Positions 9,025 to 17,709 of a stretch of DNA of 51,390 nucleotides are shown here, one piece after another. Position 1 is the stretch's first letter; every line of letters begins with the position of its first letter. The DNA lies in NCBI GenBank assembly GCA_944372665.1, contig CALVZV010000005.1, forward strand, positions 1 through 51,390. The letters are read 5' to 3'. A program made the translations under genes and the position numbers. The notes under the pieces were generated by a model. The model had not been told where the DNA came from, did not search any database, and saw only the letters and a program-made list of their open reading frames with translations. Source of the DNA: an uncultured Clostridia bacterium (GTDB taxonomy: Bacteria > Bacillota > Clostridia > Christensenellales > DTU072).

Positions 9025-10425
9025 ATGAAAGACAAAATTTTTTACAACGACTCGGTAAACTTACTGGAAACGCACAACTTTACGCACGAACTTCAGGACG
9101 TAAAGGAACCGCATCTGTTCAGAGAGATGTTCGACTACGAATCGGTGCCCAAAACGCTGTTCAATTTCATGCACGTGCCGATGCGCGCGGCGGAACGGAT
9201 GTGGATCACGGACACAACCTTCCGCGACGGGCAGCAGGGTTCCAGACCGTTTACCCCCGACGAAATAGTCGATTTATATAAGCTGATGAGCCGTCTGGGC
9301 GGCAAGAAAGGGCTTATACGCCAAAGCGAGTTTTTCATCTACTCCGATTCCGACAAGGAGGCTGTGCGACGCTGTACGGATCTGGGACTGGAGTTTCCCG
9401 AGGTCACCAGCTGGATACGCGCTACGGCAAACGATTTCAAGCTTGTCAAGGAAATGGGACTGAAAGAGACGGGGATACTCGTCAGCTGTTCGGATTATCA
9501 CATTTTCAAGAAGATGAATCTTACCCGCGCCCAGGCGATGGAGAAATATCTCGACGTCGTCAAGATGGCGCTGGACATCGGCGTCAAACCGCGCTGCCAT
9601 TTCGAGGACATAACCAGGGCGGACTATTACGGGTTCGTCGTGCCTTTCGCATCCAGGCTCAAGGAGCTTATGGACGAAAGCGGCATCCCGATCAAGATCC
9701 GCTGCTGCGATACCATGGGTTACGGCGTTACCTACCCAGGCGCGGCGCTGCCCAGGAGCGTACAGGGAATAATTTACGGGCTGAAGCATTACGCCGAAAT
9801 ACCCTCAGAGTTGCTGGAATGGCACGGTCACAACGATTTTTACAAAGTGGTCACCAACGCCGCGACCGCGTGGCTTTACGGAGCTTCTGGCGTCAACTGC
9901 ACGCTTTTGGGGATAGGCGAAAGGACGGGCAACTGCCCGTTGGAAGCCATGGCAATCGAATACTGTTCGCTGCGCGGCGATACCGACGGCATGGAGCTGG
10001 ATGTAATCACCGAGATAGCCGAGTATTTCGAGAAGAAAATGGGCTACCGCATACCGCCCAGGACGCCGTTCGTCGGCAGGAACTTCAATCTCACCCGCGC
10101 GGGCATACATGCCGACGGCATGATGAAAGACAAGGAAATATATAATATATTCGACACCGAGAAGATCCTCGGCCGTCCGCCGATGGTGGCGATAGATTCG
10201 CATTCGGGGCTGGCGGGCATAGCGTTCTGGATAAACGCGTATTTTAAGCTGAAGGACGGCGAAAAAGTCGACAAGCGCGATCCTTTGGTGGCTTCGGTAA
10301 AAGACCGGGTGGACGCCGAGTACGCCGAGGGCAGAACGACAGTGATGAGCGACGCGGAACTGGAGGAAATAATAAAGTCCGAAGACCCCGTTCGTTATGC
10401 CGCGCTTACCGCTTCCGAAAAATGA
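9025..10425 (+). CDS. HMGL-family synthase (isopropylmalate/homocitrate/Re-citrate synthase-like)
   Basis: A 466-residue TIM-barrel enzyme of the DRE-type aldol/Claisen family. The metal/acid motif reads WITDTTFRDGQQGSRPFTPDEIVDL, and further conserved parts are WHGHNDFYKVV, GIGERTGNCPLEA and the late GIHADGM. The start chosen (MKDKIFYN) follows an agagga Shine-Dalgarno; an ATG 36 nt upstream overlapping prfA lacks one. The protein lacks the long C-terminal regulatory domain of LeuA. From memory, the DTTFRDGQQ signature and overall length resemble the Re-citrate synthases of anaerobes such as Clostridium kluyveri, but 2-isopropylmalate or homocitrate synthesis cannot be excluded. Confidence 0.75.
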   Translation: MKDKIFYNDSVNLLETHNFTHELQDVKEPHLFREMFDYESVPKTLFNFMHVPMRAAERMWITDTTFRDGQQGSRPFTPDEIVDLYKLMSRLGGKKGLIRQSEFFIYSDSDKEAVRRCTDLGLEFPEVTSWIRATANDFKLVKEMGLKETGILVSCSDYHIFKKMNLTRAQAMEKYLDVVKMALDIGVKPRCHFEDITRADYYGFVVPFASRLKELMDESGIPIKIRCCDTMGYGVTYPGAALPRSVQGIIYGLKHYAEIPSELLEWHGHNDFYKVVTNAATAWLYGASGVNCTLLGIGERTGNCPLEAMAIEYCSLRGDTDGMELDVITEIAEYFEKKMGYRIPPRTPFVGRNFNLTRAGIHADGMMKDKEIYNIFDTEKILGRPPMVAIDSHSGLAGIAFWINAYFKLKDGEKVDKRDPLVASVKDRVDAEYAEGRTTVMSDAELEEIIKSEDPVRYAALTASEK

Positions 10426-10444
10426 CCGGAGCGCAAATTCCCTC

Positions 10445-10472
10445 TTGAAAATTACGGGGAATTTGGTACAAT
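10445..10472 (+). promoter_or_regulatory. Promoter upstream of the P-loop protein-thrC-trpS operon
   Basis: TTGAAA (10445-10450), 16-nt spacer, TACAAT (10467-10472). The leader of about 40 nt ends in agagagg before the ATG at 10520. Confidence 0.6.
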
Positions 10473-10519
10473 GTATATAGGGAAGTTTCCGCTTTCCAAA
10501 AAAGTCAGAGAGGATTTTA

Positions 10520-10942
10520 ATGATCAAAATCATATACGGGTCCAAAGGCACCGGAAAAACCAAACGCATCATAGACCTTGCCAATTCCGCCATCGCAAAG
10601 GAATTGGGCGACATAGTATTCATCACCGATACTTCGCGTTATATCCGCGAAATAAAGTATCAGATACGTTTTACCAATACAAAAGAATGCAAGATCACCA
10701 CCGAGGACGGACTTATCGGCTTTATCCAGGGCATGCTGGAAGCCAATTACGACATACGTCTGTTCTTTATCGACGGCGCCGCCCGCATGATAGGCAAGCC
10801 TATTGCGGAGATGGGAGCATTTTACGAAAGATTAAAGGCGATCTCGCACAAAACCGAGGCTACGTTCGTGCTTACGGTTTCGGCGGACTACGACGAACTG
10901 CCCGACTTCATACGCGAACTGGCGGACGCAGAAAAGGAGTAA
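10520..10942 (+). CDS. Small P-loop NTPase-like protein
   Basis: A 140-residue protein with an N-terminal Walker A motif, IIYGSKGTGKTKRII, and a possible Walker B in IRLFFIDGAARMI near residue 80. It is shorter than most P-loop enzymes and matches no pathway I recognise. It is the first gene of an operon ending 1 nt before thrC. Confidence 0.65.
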   Translation: MIKIIYGSKGTGKTKRIIDLANSAIAKELGDIVFITDTSRYIREIKYQIRFTNTKECKITTEDGLIGFIQGMLEANYDIRLFFIDGAARMIGKPIAEMGAFYERLKAISHKTEATFVLTVSADYDELPDFIRELADAEKE

Positions 10943-10943
10943 T

Positions 10944-12434
10944 ATGGAATTTATCGGAACGCGCGGCGCCGCGCCCGTTTACGGCGGCGTCGCCATACTG
11001 AAAGGGATAGCCCCGGACGGCGGTCTTTATGTGCCGTCGTTTTTTCCGAAACTGGACAGGGAAGAATTGGAAAACATGCTCTGGATGGATTATCCGGAGC
11101 GCGCCGCGTGCATAATGAAATACTATCTGGACGATTATACCGAGGCGGAACTTAAGGAATTTGCCGACAAGGCATATTCCAGGTTTACCGACGGCGAACC
11201 CGCTCCTCTAATAGACATCGACGGCGATTCTTTCGTGATGGAGCTGTTCCACGGTCCGACGCTGGCGTTCAAGGACGTGGCGCTGACGATACTGCCTTAT
11301 CTGATGACATCCGCGCGCAAAAAGTACGCGGGCGGCGAGAAAACGCTGATATTGGTGGCTACTTCGGGCGACACGGGAAAAGCGGCGCTGGAAGGCTTCA
11401 AGGATGTGGAAGGCACCGAGATAATAGTTTTCTATCCCTCCGAGGGCGTCAGCGAACTGCAGAAACTCCAGATGCAGACGACCACGGGTTCAAACGTGCA
11501 CGTGGTCGGCATAAAGGGCAATTTCGATGACGCCCAGACGGCGGTTAAGCGTATTTTCACAGACAGGGAGTGTAACGAAAAGCTGCGGAAAATGGGTTAC
11601 GCGCTCTCTTCGGCGAACTCGATAAACTGGGGCAGGCTGATGCCTCAGATAGTCTATTACGTGTCCGCTTATTTGGACCTTGTGGGCGCCGAGGCTGTCG
11701 AAATGGGCGATCCCGTCAATTTCGTGGTGCCTACGGGCAATTTCGGTAACGTCCTGGCGGCATATTACGCCATGCGCATGGGCGTGCCGGTAGGTAAGCT
11801 CATTGTCGCGAGCAACGTCAACAACGTGCTCACCGACTTTTTTACCACCGGGAAATACGACGTAAACCGTCCGTTTTGCAAGACGATGTCGCCCTCGATG
11901 GACATACTCGTCAGCTCCAACCTGGAGAGGCTGCTGTTCGAGCTGGGCGACAGGGATCCCGAATACGTTTGCAAAATAATGAGCGAGCTGAGCCGTTTCG
12001 GAATGTACAGCGTCGACGCCGACAAACTCGGCGAAAACTTCGCTCAGTTCCAGGGATACTGCGCTACCGAGGAGGACACGGCTTCGGCGATAGACAATTT
12101 CTTCGAGACGCACGATTATCTTCTGGATCCGCATACCGCCGTCGCCGTCAGCGCGTATTACGACTATCTGACCGAAACGGGCGATCCGACCAAGACGGTG
12201 ATAGCTTCCACGGCTTCGCCCTACAAGTTCGCGCACGACGTTTACAAAAGTCTGACGGGCAGCGACGAGCCGGACGCGTTCAGGGCGATAAAAAGACTGC
12301 ATAACTATACCGGAGTCGAGGTGCCGGAGGAGATATCCAAACTTCAGTATGCCGAACCGATACATACTCTGGTGATAGACAAGGAAGACATGGAAAAGAC
12401 GGTCTTCGATATTTTGAGGAGCAAGGATGAATAA
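10944..12434 (+). CDS. thrC: Threonine synthase
   Basis: A 496-residue PLP enzyme converting O-phosphohomoserine to threonine. The PLP-binding lysine lies in HGPTLAFKDVAL near residue 110, with the phosphate-binding VATSGDTGKAAL following and SANSINWGRLMPQ in the middle. Length and order fit the bacterial ThrC class with an extended C-terminal domain. An aaggag Shine-Dalgarno precedes the ATG. The last 8 nt overlap trpS. Confidence 0.95.
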   Translation: MEFIGTRGAAPVYGGVAILKGIAPDGGLYVPSFFPKLDREELENMLWMDYPERAACIMKYYLDDYTEAELKEFADKAYSRFTDGEPAPLIDIDGDSFVMELFHGPTLAFKDVALTILPYLMTSARKKYAGGEKTLILVATSGDTGKAALEGFKDVEGTEIIVFYPSEGVSELQKLQMQTTTGSNVHVVGIKGNFDDAQTAVKRIFTDRECNEKLRKMGYALSSANSINWGRLMPQIVYYVSAYLDLVGAEAVEMGDPVNFVVPTGNFGNVLAAYYAMRMGVPVGKLIVASNVNNVLTDFFTTGKYDVNRPFCKTMSPSMDILVSSNLERLLFELGDRDPEYVCKIMSELSRFGMYSVDADKLGENFAQFQGYCATEEDTASAIDNFFETHDYLLDPHTAVAVSAYYDYLTETGDPTKTVIASTASPYKFAHDVYKSLTGSDEPDAFRAIKRLHNYTGVEVPEEISKLQYAEPIHTLVIDKEDMEKTVFDILRSKDE

Positions 12435-13425
12435 ACCTGTGGTGTACAGCGGCATACAGCCGACGGGTATCATAACTATAGGAAACTATATCGGCGCGAT
12501 CACCAACTGGCTGAAGCTTGCCGACGATTACGACTGCATTTACGGTATAGCCGATCTGCACGCGCTTACCGTAAGGCAGGTGCCTTCGGAATACCGTCAA
12601 AGAGCGCTGTCGTTTTTCGCACAGTATCTGGCGTGCGGGCTTGATCCCGAGAAAAACATTCTTTATTTCCAGTCCCACGTCCATGAGCACGCGGAGCTGA
12701 GCTGGATACTCAACTGCTTCACGTATATCGGCGAAATGCAGAGGATGACCCAGTTCAAAGACAAGGCTTTGAAGCACCAGGACAACATCAATATGGGGCT
12801 TTTGGATTATCCCGTGCTTATGGCGGCTGATATCCTGCTGTATCAGACCGCGCTCGTTCCCGTCGGCGCCGATCAGAAACAGCACCTGGAAATAACCAGG
12901 GATATTGCCGTCCGTTTCAACAATCTGTATTCGCCGACTTTCACCGTGCCGGAGGCATATATCCCGAAACAGGGCGCCAGAGTGTTCAGCCTTCAGGACC
13001 CGACAGCCAAGATGTCGAAGTCGGATCCCGATCCCAATGCCGCGGTTTCGATCATAGAGGACCCCGATTCGATAATGCGCAAATTCAAACGCGCCGTAAC
13101 CGATTCGGACGCCGAAGTGCGTTTCGATCCCGAGTCCAAGCCCGGCGTCAGCAACCTCATGACGATAATGAGCGAAATGGGCGGTATGCCGATAGAGGAA
13201 ATCGAGAAAAATTATTCAGGCAAGGGCTACGCCGTTTTCAAATCGGCTTGCGCCGAAGCGGTTATCGAGCACCTCAAACCCGTCAGGGAAAGATACGCCG
13301 CTCTGACCGGGGACAAGGAATATCTGATGCGGATTGCCGGGGAGGGCGCCGCGCGCGCTTCCGCGATAGCGGGACGTACGATGGCAAAGGTCAGACGCAA
13401 GGTCGGATTGGTGAGTTTAAAGTAA
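12427..13425 (+). CDS. trpS: Tryptophanyl-tRNA synthetase
   Basis: A 332-residue class I synthetase. The N terminus VVYSGIQPTGIITIGNYIGA carries the HIGH-equivalent TIGN, and KMSKSD lies near residue 197. Length is normal for bacterial TrpRS. The start overlaps thrC by 8 nt. There is no T-box leader or tryptophan-specific attenuator upstream; expression should follow the operon promoter at 10445. Confidence 0.96.
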   Translation: MNKPVVYSGIQPTGIITIGNYIGAITNWLKLADDYDCIYGIADLHALTVRQVPSEYRQRALSFFAQYLACGLDPEKNILYFQSHVHEHAELSWILNCFTYIGEMQRMTQFKDKALKHQDNINMGLLDYPVLMAADILLYQTALVPVGADQKQHLEITRDIAVRFNNLYSPTFTVPEAYIPKQGARVFSLQDPTAKMSKSDPDPNAAVSIIEDPDSIMRKFKRAVTDSDAEVRFDPESKPGVSNLMTIMSEMGGMPIEEIEKNYSGKGYAVFKSACAEAVIEHLKPVRERYAALTGDKEYLMRIAGEGAARASAIAGRTMAKVRRKVGLVSLK

Positions 13426-14295
13426 ATGTTCGGATACGTAAGAGTCGACAAGCCCAATATTCTCATCAAGGATTTCGCGACGTACAAGGCGTATTACTGC
13501 GGACTGTGCAAGTCGATATCCGCAAAATACTGCAACCAGCTCATGAGGTTGGGCGTCAACTACGACATAGCCTTTCTTAGTATGCTCGCCCACAACTACG
13601 AGGACGTGGAACCTTCTTTTAAAGACACGCGCTGTTTCGTTCACCCGATAGGACCGAAATTTCCCGTCGTCGTCAACGACCGCGTTCAGGAGAGAATAGT
13701 TGACATCAATACCGTTTTAGGCTACTATAAAGTGTGCGACGATCGGCGGGACAAGGGCGGACTCAGGTATTCTGCGGTGAAAAGCGTGCTGAAACCCGCG
13801 TACAAAAAAGCCGCCGCGGCGCTGCCGGAGCTGGACGCGGCATTGAAAAAATGCTTTTCGGAGCTGGAAGCGCTGGAGCAGGCGGGTTCGGACGATCTGG
13901 ACGCGCTTGCGCAGACCTCGGCAGACATGCTGGTCGCCGTCGGCAGGGCGGCAACGGACGCTTTCGACGAGGATTTCAGAGTACTTGCCGAGAACCTTGG
14001 CAGGTGGATATACGTCGTAGACGCTTACGACGACATGGCAAAGGACCTGAAACAAAATAGTTTCAACCCGTTCACCGTCAAGGGCAGTTTGTCCGGAGAA
14101 GAAGAGGCAGAGCTTGCCGCGGCGGTCAAGGAAAGACTTTACGGATACATCCGTGAAATACGCGCCGCATACGACCGTATGCGGATAGTCTACAGCGAAG
14201 GACCGTTGTCGAACGTCATATATTTAGGTCTTAGACAAAAGACCGACGAAGTTCTCCAAAACGGAGGTAAAAAATGCAGAAAGACCCTTTTGTGA
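13426..14295 (+). CDS. DUF5685-type protein
   Basis: A 289-residue protein starting MFGYVRVDKPNILIKDFATYKAYYCGLCKS, the signature I associate with the DUF5685 family of Clostridia. The central part is helical, with a DAYDDMAKDLKQNSFNPF segment that recalls a diphosphate-binding DDxxD motif of isoprenoid-type all-alpha folds (inference). It starts directly after the trpS stop codon. Its last 22 nt overlap the next gene, a J-domain-like protein, so the two form a coupled pair. Function unknown. Confidence 0.7.
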   Translation: MFGYVRVDKPNILIKDFATYKAYYCGLCKSISAKYCNQLMRLGVNYDIAFLSMLAHNYEDVEPSFKDTRCFVHPIGPKFPVVVNDRVQERIVDINTVLGYYKVCDDRRDKGGLRYSAVKSVLKPAYKKAAAALPELDAALKKCFSELEALEQAGSDDLDALAQTSADMLVAVGRAATDAFDEDFRVLAENLGRWIYVVDAYDDMAKDLKQNSFNPFTVKGSLSGEEEAELAAAVKERLYGYIREIRAAYDRMRIVYSEGPLSNVIYLGLRQKTDEVLQNGGKKCRKTLL

Positions 14296-14939
14296 CCCTC
14301 GGAGTCAACGAAACGGTAACCCAAAACGAGCTTTACGAAGCATATAAGGCTGCCCGCGGACAGTGGGAGCCCAAGCGTTTCGAACCCGGCGAAACGGGCG
14401 CCGAAGCCTGTGAAAAACTCGACGAGATCGAGGAGGCTTACCGCGCCGCCAACGAAATTTTACAGTCCAGGTACTACGTCACCACCGTTTCGGACAAACT
14501 CGAGGAAGCGGACAGACTCATAAAGGGACGTCGTTACGACGAGGCGCAGAGCGTGTTGGACGGCATAACCGAAAAAAATGCGGAATGGCACTTTCTTCAG
14601 TCGATAATACATTATTCCAAGCGCAGGATTCCCGAGGCGGTTGACAACCTTAAGACCGCCGTACAGATGGAACCCGGCAATGCCAAATACACTGCCGCAT
14701 TAAAGCAGATGGAGGGGAAAATGCATATCAACGCCAATGCCGGCGGCTCCGGCGACGGTTATGCCAGGAGCGGCGTCTACAATTACCGCGACGACGGATC
14801 GTCTGGCAGATCTTATTCCGACGACGAGAATTACCGCCGCGGCGGCAGGGGAGTCACGCCATGCGACTGTTGTACCAGTCTTATCTGTGCGGACTGCTGC
14901 TGCGAATGTATGGGCGGAGATCTGATAACCTGCTGCTGA
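14274..14939 (+). CDS. J-domain-like/TPR protein with cysteine-rich tail
   Basis: A 221-residue protein. Residues 1-65 resemble a divergent J domain (DPFVTLGVNETVTQNELYEAYKAAR...EEAYRAANEIL) but without a recognisable HPD. Residues 75-145 look like tetratricopeptide helices. The linker is Gly/Ser/Tyr/Arg-rich. The last 25 residues hold ten cysteines in CDCC, CADCCCEC and TCC clusters. A ggaggt Shine-Dalgarno lies within the overlapping DUF5685 gene. The tail suggests metal binding or membrane/lipid modification; this is inference. Confidence 0.65.
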   Translation: MQKDPFVTLGVNETVTQNELYEAYKAARGQWEPKRFEPGETGAEACEKLDEIEEAYRAANEILQSRYYVTTVSDKLEEADRLIKGRRYDEAQSVLDGITEKNAEWHFLQSIIHYSKRRIPEAVDNLKTAVQMEPGNAKYTAALKQMEGKMHINANAGGSGDGYARSGVYNYRDDGSSGRSYSDDENYRRGGRGVTPCDCCTSLICADCCCECMGGDLITCC

Positions 14940-14940
14940 G

Positions 14941-15492
14941 ATGAAAGGTTCGCGCTTCAGTGCAACGCGGCTGGCTTTAGCAGGAATCGGCGCGGCTATA
15001 TCTCTCGGAGCCGTCATACTGTCGTTTTATCTAAGCAATCTTTCGCTGAGTCTTAATATCCTGGCTGCGTGCGGTATGCTGCTGCCGCTTACGAAAAAAT
15101 ATTACCGCGAAGCCGTGCTGCAGTACGTCGCGGTTTCGGCACTGGGCGGGATATTCGCCAATATCCACGTATTGTCTTTCGTTCTGATAGGCGGTTTTTA
15201 CACGATCGCCGCCGTGGCGATGCACAACAAGGAGCCGAAGCTGAAGTGGTACGTGACCTATCCGATAAAGATAGCGTATTCCTGTTTCGTGTTTTTCGTC
15301 GTGTATTATCTGACGGATATTCTTTTCGTGAACTTCGAGGCGCTCAATATTACGATAGAGCCTGCGGGTCTGATGTATTTCGTGCTGAATCTGATGTTTA
15401 CCGCGGCGTTTCTGGTTTACGACGCGCTGCTGCTGTGGGGATACCGCTACGCCATCCCGATAGTGGATAAGATCACGAAAGGAAAAGAATAA
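14941..15492 (+). CDS. Integral membrane protein of unknown function
   Basis: A 183-residue protein with about five hydrophobic segments (near residues 10-30, 35-50, 60-90, 108-130 and 140-165), resembling small ECF-transporter S components or other uncharacterised Clostridial membrane proteins. It begins 1 nt after the J-domain gene and is the last gene of the operon. No specific binding motif could be recognised. Confidence 0.6.
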   Translation: MKGSRFSATRLALAGIGAAISLGAVILSFYLSNLSLSLNILAACGMLLPLTKKYYREAVLQYVAVSALGGIFANIHVLSFVLIGGFYTIAAVAMHNKEPKLKWYVTYPIKIAYSCFVFFVVYYLTDILFVNFEALNITIEPAGLMYFVLNLMFTAAFLVYDALLLWGYRYAIPIVDKITKGKE

Positions 15493-15520
15493 GAAATTTT
15501 TAAAATTTGACGCGCTCAGG

Positions 15521-15901
15521 CTAGCCTGTGCGCTTTTCGGTTTCACCCATTCTTTCGGGCGGCAAAACCTCCAATAGATATACGGTTCCGGCGTTCAGGA
15601 CCTTTTCGACGTGTTCGGAAGCGATACGGTAGAAAATAATTTTGCCGTTGCGTCTGGTAGACACCAGACCCGCGTCGCGCAAAAGTTTCAGCTGATGCGA
15701 AACGGTAGTCTGATTCAGTTCGAGCAGAGCGGCGAGGTCGCTGACGCACAATTCGTCGATGCACAGCGCGGAAAGCATTTTCATGCGCGTCACGTCGCAG
15801 AATATCGAAAAAAACGCGCACATATCCGACAGATCCTGGTTCGACGGCACGTACAGTCGTATCAGCCGGCAGGTTTCGTCGCTGGCAAGTATTTCAGGCA
15901 T
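15521..15901 (-). CDS. ArsR-family transcriptional regulator
   Basis: A 126-residue winged-helix protein. The core CDVTRMKMLSALCIDELCVSDLAALLELNQTTVSHQLKLL followed by DAGLVSTRRNGKIIFYRI is the classic ArsR/SmtB helix-turn-helix and wing. The ELCV segment places a cysteine where metal-sensing ArsR members have the CVC motif, but only one cysteine is present there, so the signal is uncertain. A gggaggt Shine-Dalgarno precedes the ATG. It is divergent from the small Cys-rich peptide gene at 15991. Confidence 0.85.
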   Translation of the reverse strand: MPEILASDETCRLIRLYVPSNQDLSDMCAFFSIFCDVTRMKMLSALCIDELCVSDLAALLELNQTTVSHQLKLLRDAGLVSTRRNGKIIFYRIASEHVEKVLNAGTVYLLEVLPPERMGETEKRTG

Positions 15902-15990
15902 AATTACCTCCCGAACGAATAATAAAGTCGGAACGCAAAAACATTCTGGAGCATATTGTAGAAAGGCGGCTAAATTCGTCGGAGGTGAAT

Positions 15991-16146
15991 ATGTTTCAGA
16001 ACAATACTTTGGCTCTTTTGCTGATAGTGCTGTGTTGCGGCTGCGGCGACTCGAGCTGCAACAACCAATGTCTTGCCCTGCTGCTGATAGTTTTGTGCTG
16101 CGGCTGCCCGCAGTCCACGCTTTGCGGCGGGGAACAGCTTACATGA
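15991..16146 (+). CDS. 51-residue tandem-repeat hydrophobic Cys-rich peptide
   Basis: A small gene with a strong Shine-Dalgarno (tcggaggtgaat) and a clean 51-codon frame. The peptide contains two copies of the block LALLLIVLCCGC, at about residues 7-18 and 28-39, each followed by a polar Cys-containing stretch (GDSSCNNQC and PQSTLCGG). Ten cysteines in all. The repeat is visible at DNA level with synonymous differences, so it is an old duplication kept at protein level. Each hydrophobic block is too short to span a membrane comfortably. The stop codon lies 1 nt before the -35 of the ung promoter. Function unknown. Confidence 0.7.
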   Translation: MFQNNTLALLLIVLCCGCGDSSCNNQCLALLLIVLCCGCPQSTLCGGEQLT

Positions 16147-16147
16147 A

Positions 16148-16176
16148 TTGACAAAAGCGCGGGGGCGTTGTAATAT
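16148..16176 (+). promoter_or_regulatory. Consensus promoter of ung, leaderless
   Basis: Perfect TTGACA (16148-16153), 17-nt spacer, TAATAT (16171-16176), then exactly 6 nt to the ATG at 16183. No Shine-Dalgarno fits between. This is one of the clearest leaderless arrangements in the window. Confidence 0.8.
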
Positions 16177-16182
16177 CTATGT

Positions 16183-16887
16183 ATGGTCAACATAGGTAAT
16201 GACTGGGACGCGCTTCTCAAGGACGCGTTCTCGTCGGAATGGTACGGCGAACTCAGACGGTTCCTCAAGGAGGAATATATGTCCCATACCGTGTATCCCG
16301 ACATGCGCGATATTTTCAACGCCCTGAAGGCAACGCCGTATAATTCGGTCAAGGCGGTCATACTCGGACAGGATCCGTATCACAATCCCGGCGAGGCGCA
16401 CGGCATGTGCTTTTCGGTAAAGCCGGGCGTCAAAACACCGCCTTCGCTGGTAAACATTTTCAAGGAGATAAACTCAGATCTGGGTATCCGTATTCCGGAT
16501 AACGGGTACCTTAAACCTTGGGCGGAGCAAGGAGTACTGTTGCTCAACACGATATTGACGGTCAGGAGAAACGAGCCGTATTCGCATAAGGGGAAGGGCT
16601 GGGAAAAGCTGACCGATACCGTGATAAAGCTTTTGAACGAGCGTCCGGATCCCGTAGTGTTCTTGCTGTGGGGCGCTCCTGCCAGAGCCAAAAAAAGTCT
16701 GATAACCCGGCCGCACCATTTCGTTCTGGAGGCGGCTCATCCTTCGCCGCTTTCGGCGCACAACGGTTTTTTCGGCTGCAAGCATTTTTCGAAAACCAAC
16801 GCCATACTTTTTTCGCTGGGCAAGACCCCAGTCAACTGGGAGCTGCCCGATACGGCAAGCAGCGTTTCGGACCAAAAAATAATTTAA
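16183..16887 (+). CDS. ung: Uracil-DNA glycosylase, family 1
   Basis: A 234-residue base-excision repair enzyme that removes uracil from DNA. The water-activating motif [16 protein letters not shown] and the DNA-intercalating loop [14 protein letters not shown] are intact, and [10 protein letters not shown] lies between them. Length is normal. The promoter puts the transcription start at the ATG, so the mRNA should be leaderless. Confidence 0.97.
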   Translation: MVNIGNDWDALLKDAFSSEWYGELRRFLKEEYMSHTVYPDMRDIFNALKATPYNSVKAVILGQDPYHNPGEAHGMCFSVKPGVKTPPSLVNIFKEINSDLGIRIPDNGYLKPWAEQGVLLLNTILTVRRNEPYSHKGKGWEKLTDTVIKLLNERPDPVVFLLWGAPARAKKSLITRPHHFVLEAAHPSPLSAHNGFFGCKHFSKTNAILFSLGKTPVNWELPDTASSVSDQKII

Positions 16888-16896
16888 AACTGGATA

Positions 16897-16926
16897 TTGC
16901 TTTACGCCGCGCGCGTATGCTATAAT
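16897..16926 (+). promoter_or_regulatory. nadE promoter
   Basis: TTGCTT (16897-16902), 18-nt spacer, perfect TATAAT (16921-16926). The leader of about 36 nt contains a ggag element at 16943-16946 and a small hairpin (aggcg-aaa-cgcct, 16946-16958) between it and the ATG at 16969. Confidence 0.6.
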
Positions 16927-16968
16927 TTCAATAATCTGAAACGGAGAGGCGAAACGCCTGAATCGATT

Positions 16969-17697
16969 ATGGATTTTGCAAAAGAACTGCTTAACAGAGC
17001 CGAATGGGTCAGGGAACTGACTGCGGAAGCGCATGCCGACGGCGTCGTATTGGGGCTGTCCGGGGGCAAGGATTCCGCGCTGGCGGCGATAATATGCCGA
17101 ATGGCGACGCCAAACGTCACGGGCATCATAATGCCCTGCGAGTCGAAGCGCAATTACGAAAAGGACAAAAACTACGCGCTGAAACTTGCCGAAAAATTCG
17201 ACGTCAAAACGCTGGAGGCGGATCTGACGCCCGTCAAGCTGGCATTCAGGGCGGTGGTCGATCCTCTGGACGAAAACCGCAATCCCATGGCTTACGCCAA
17301 CATGAACCCCAGGCTCAGGATGATAACGCTTTACAATTACGCGCAACGCAGAAATTATCTGGTATGCGGCACGGGCAACCTCAGTGAGAGGACGATGGGG
17401 TACTTTACCAAATGGGGCGACGGCGCCTTCGATTTCAACCCGATAGGCGATCTGACGGTCAGGGAGATATACAAGCTGCTCACCTATGCCGAGTGCCCTG
17501 AGGAGATCATTAAGGAACCGCCGTCGGCGGCTTTGTTCGAAGGGCAGACCGACGAACAGGAGCTGGGAATAACCTACGAAGAGATCGACGAATACCTTTT
17601 GAACGGCAACGCTACCGATGAGGCCAAAGCCAAGATCGAAAAGGCGTACGAACGCGCCGAACACAAACGCACGCTCGGCAGAGTGTATCCCAAATAA
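16969..17697 (+). CDS. nadE: NH3-dependent NAD+ synthetase
   Basis: A 242-residue enzyme performing the last step of NAD synthesis from deamido-NAD and ammonia. The ATP pyrophosphatase loop GLSGGKDSALAA is near residues 27-38. NLSERTMGYFTKWGDG and IGDLTVREIYKLL, both typical of NadE, follow. No glutaminase domain is present, so it uses free ammonia. A longer frame opens at 16897, but this would run through the TATAAT box; the ATG at 16969 matches the family N terminus. The next gene follows after 12 nt, so nadE may feed transcription into the hydrogenase locus. Confidence 0.93.
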   Translation: MDFAKELLNRAEWVRELTAEAHADGVVLGLSGGKDSALAAIICRMATPNVTGIIMPCESKRNYEKDKNYALKLAEKFDVKTLEADLTPVKLAFRAVVDPLDENRNPMAYANMNPRLRMITLYNYAQRRNYLVCGTGNLSERTMGYFTKWGDGAFDFNPIGDLTVREIYKLLTYAECPEEIIKEPPSAALFEGQTDEQELGITYEEIDEYLLNGNATDEAKAKIEKAYERAEHKRTLGRVYPK

Positions 17698-17709
17698 AAC
17701 GGAGAGAAT

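Noticed and set aside
10426-10519. Possible T-box or amino-acid leader before the thrC-trpS operon
   Set aside because: The leader is only about 40 nt. There is no T-box core sequence and no Thr- or Trp-rich leader ORF.
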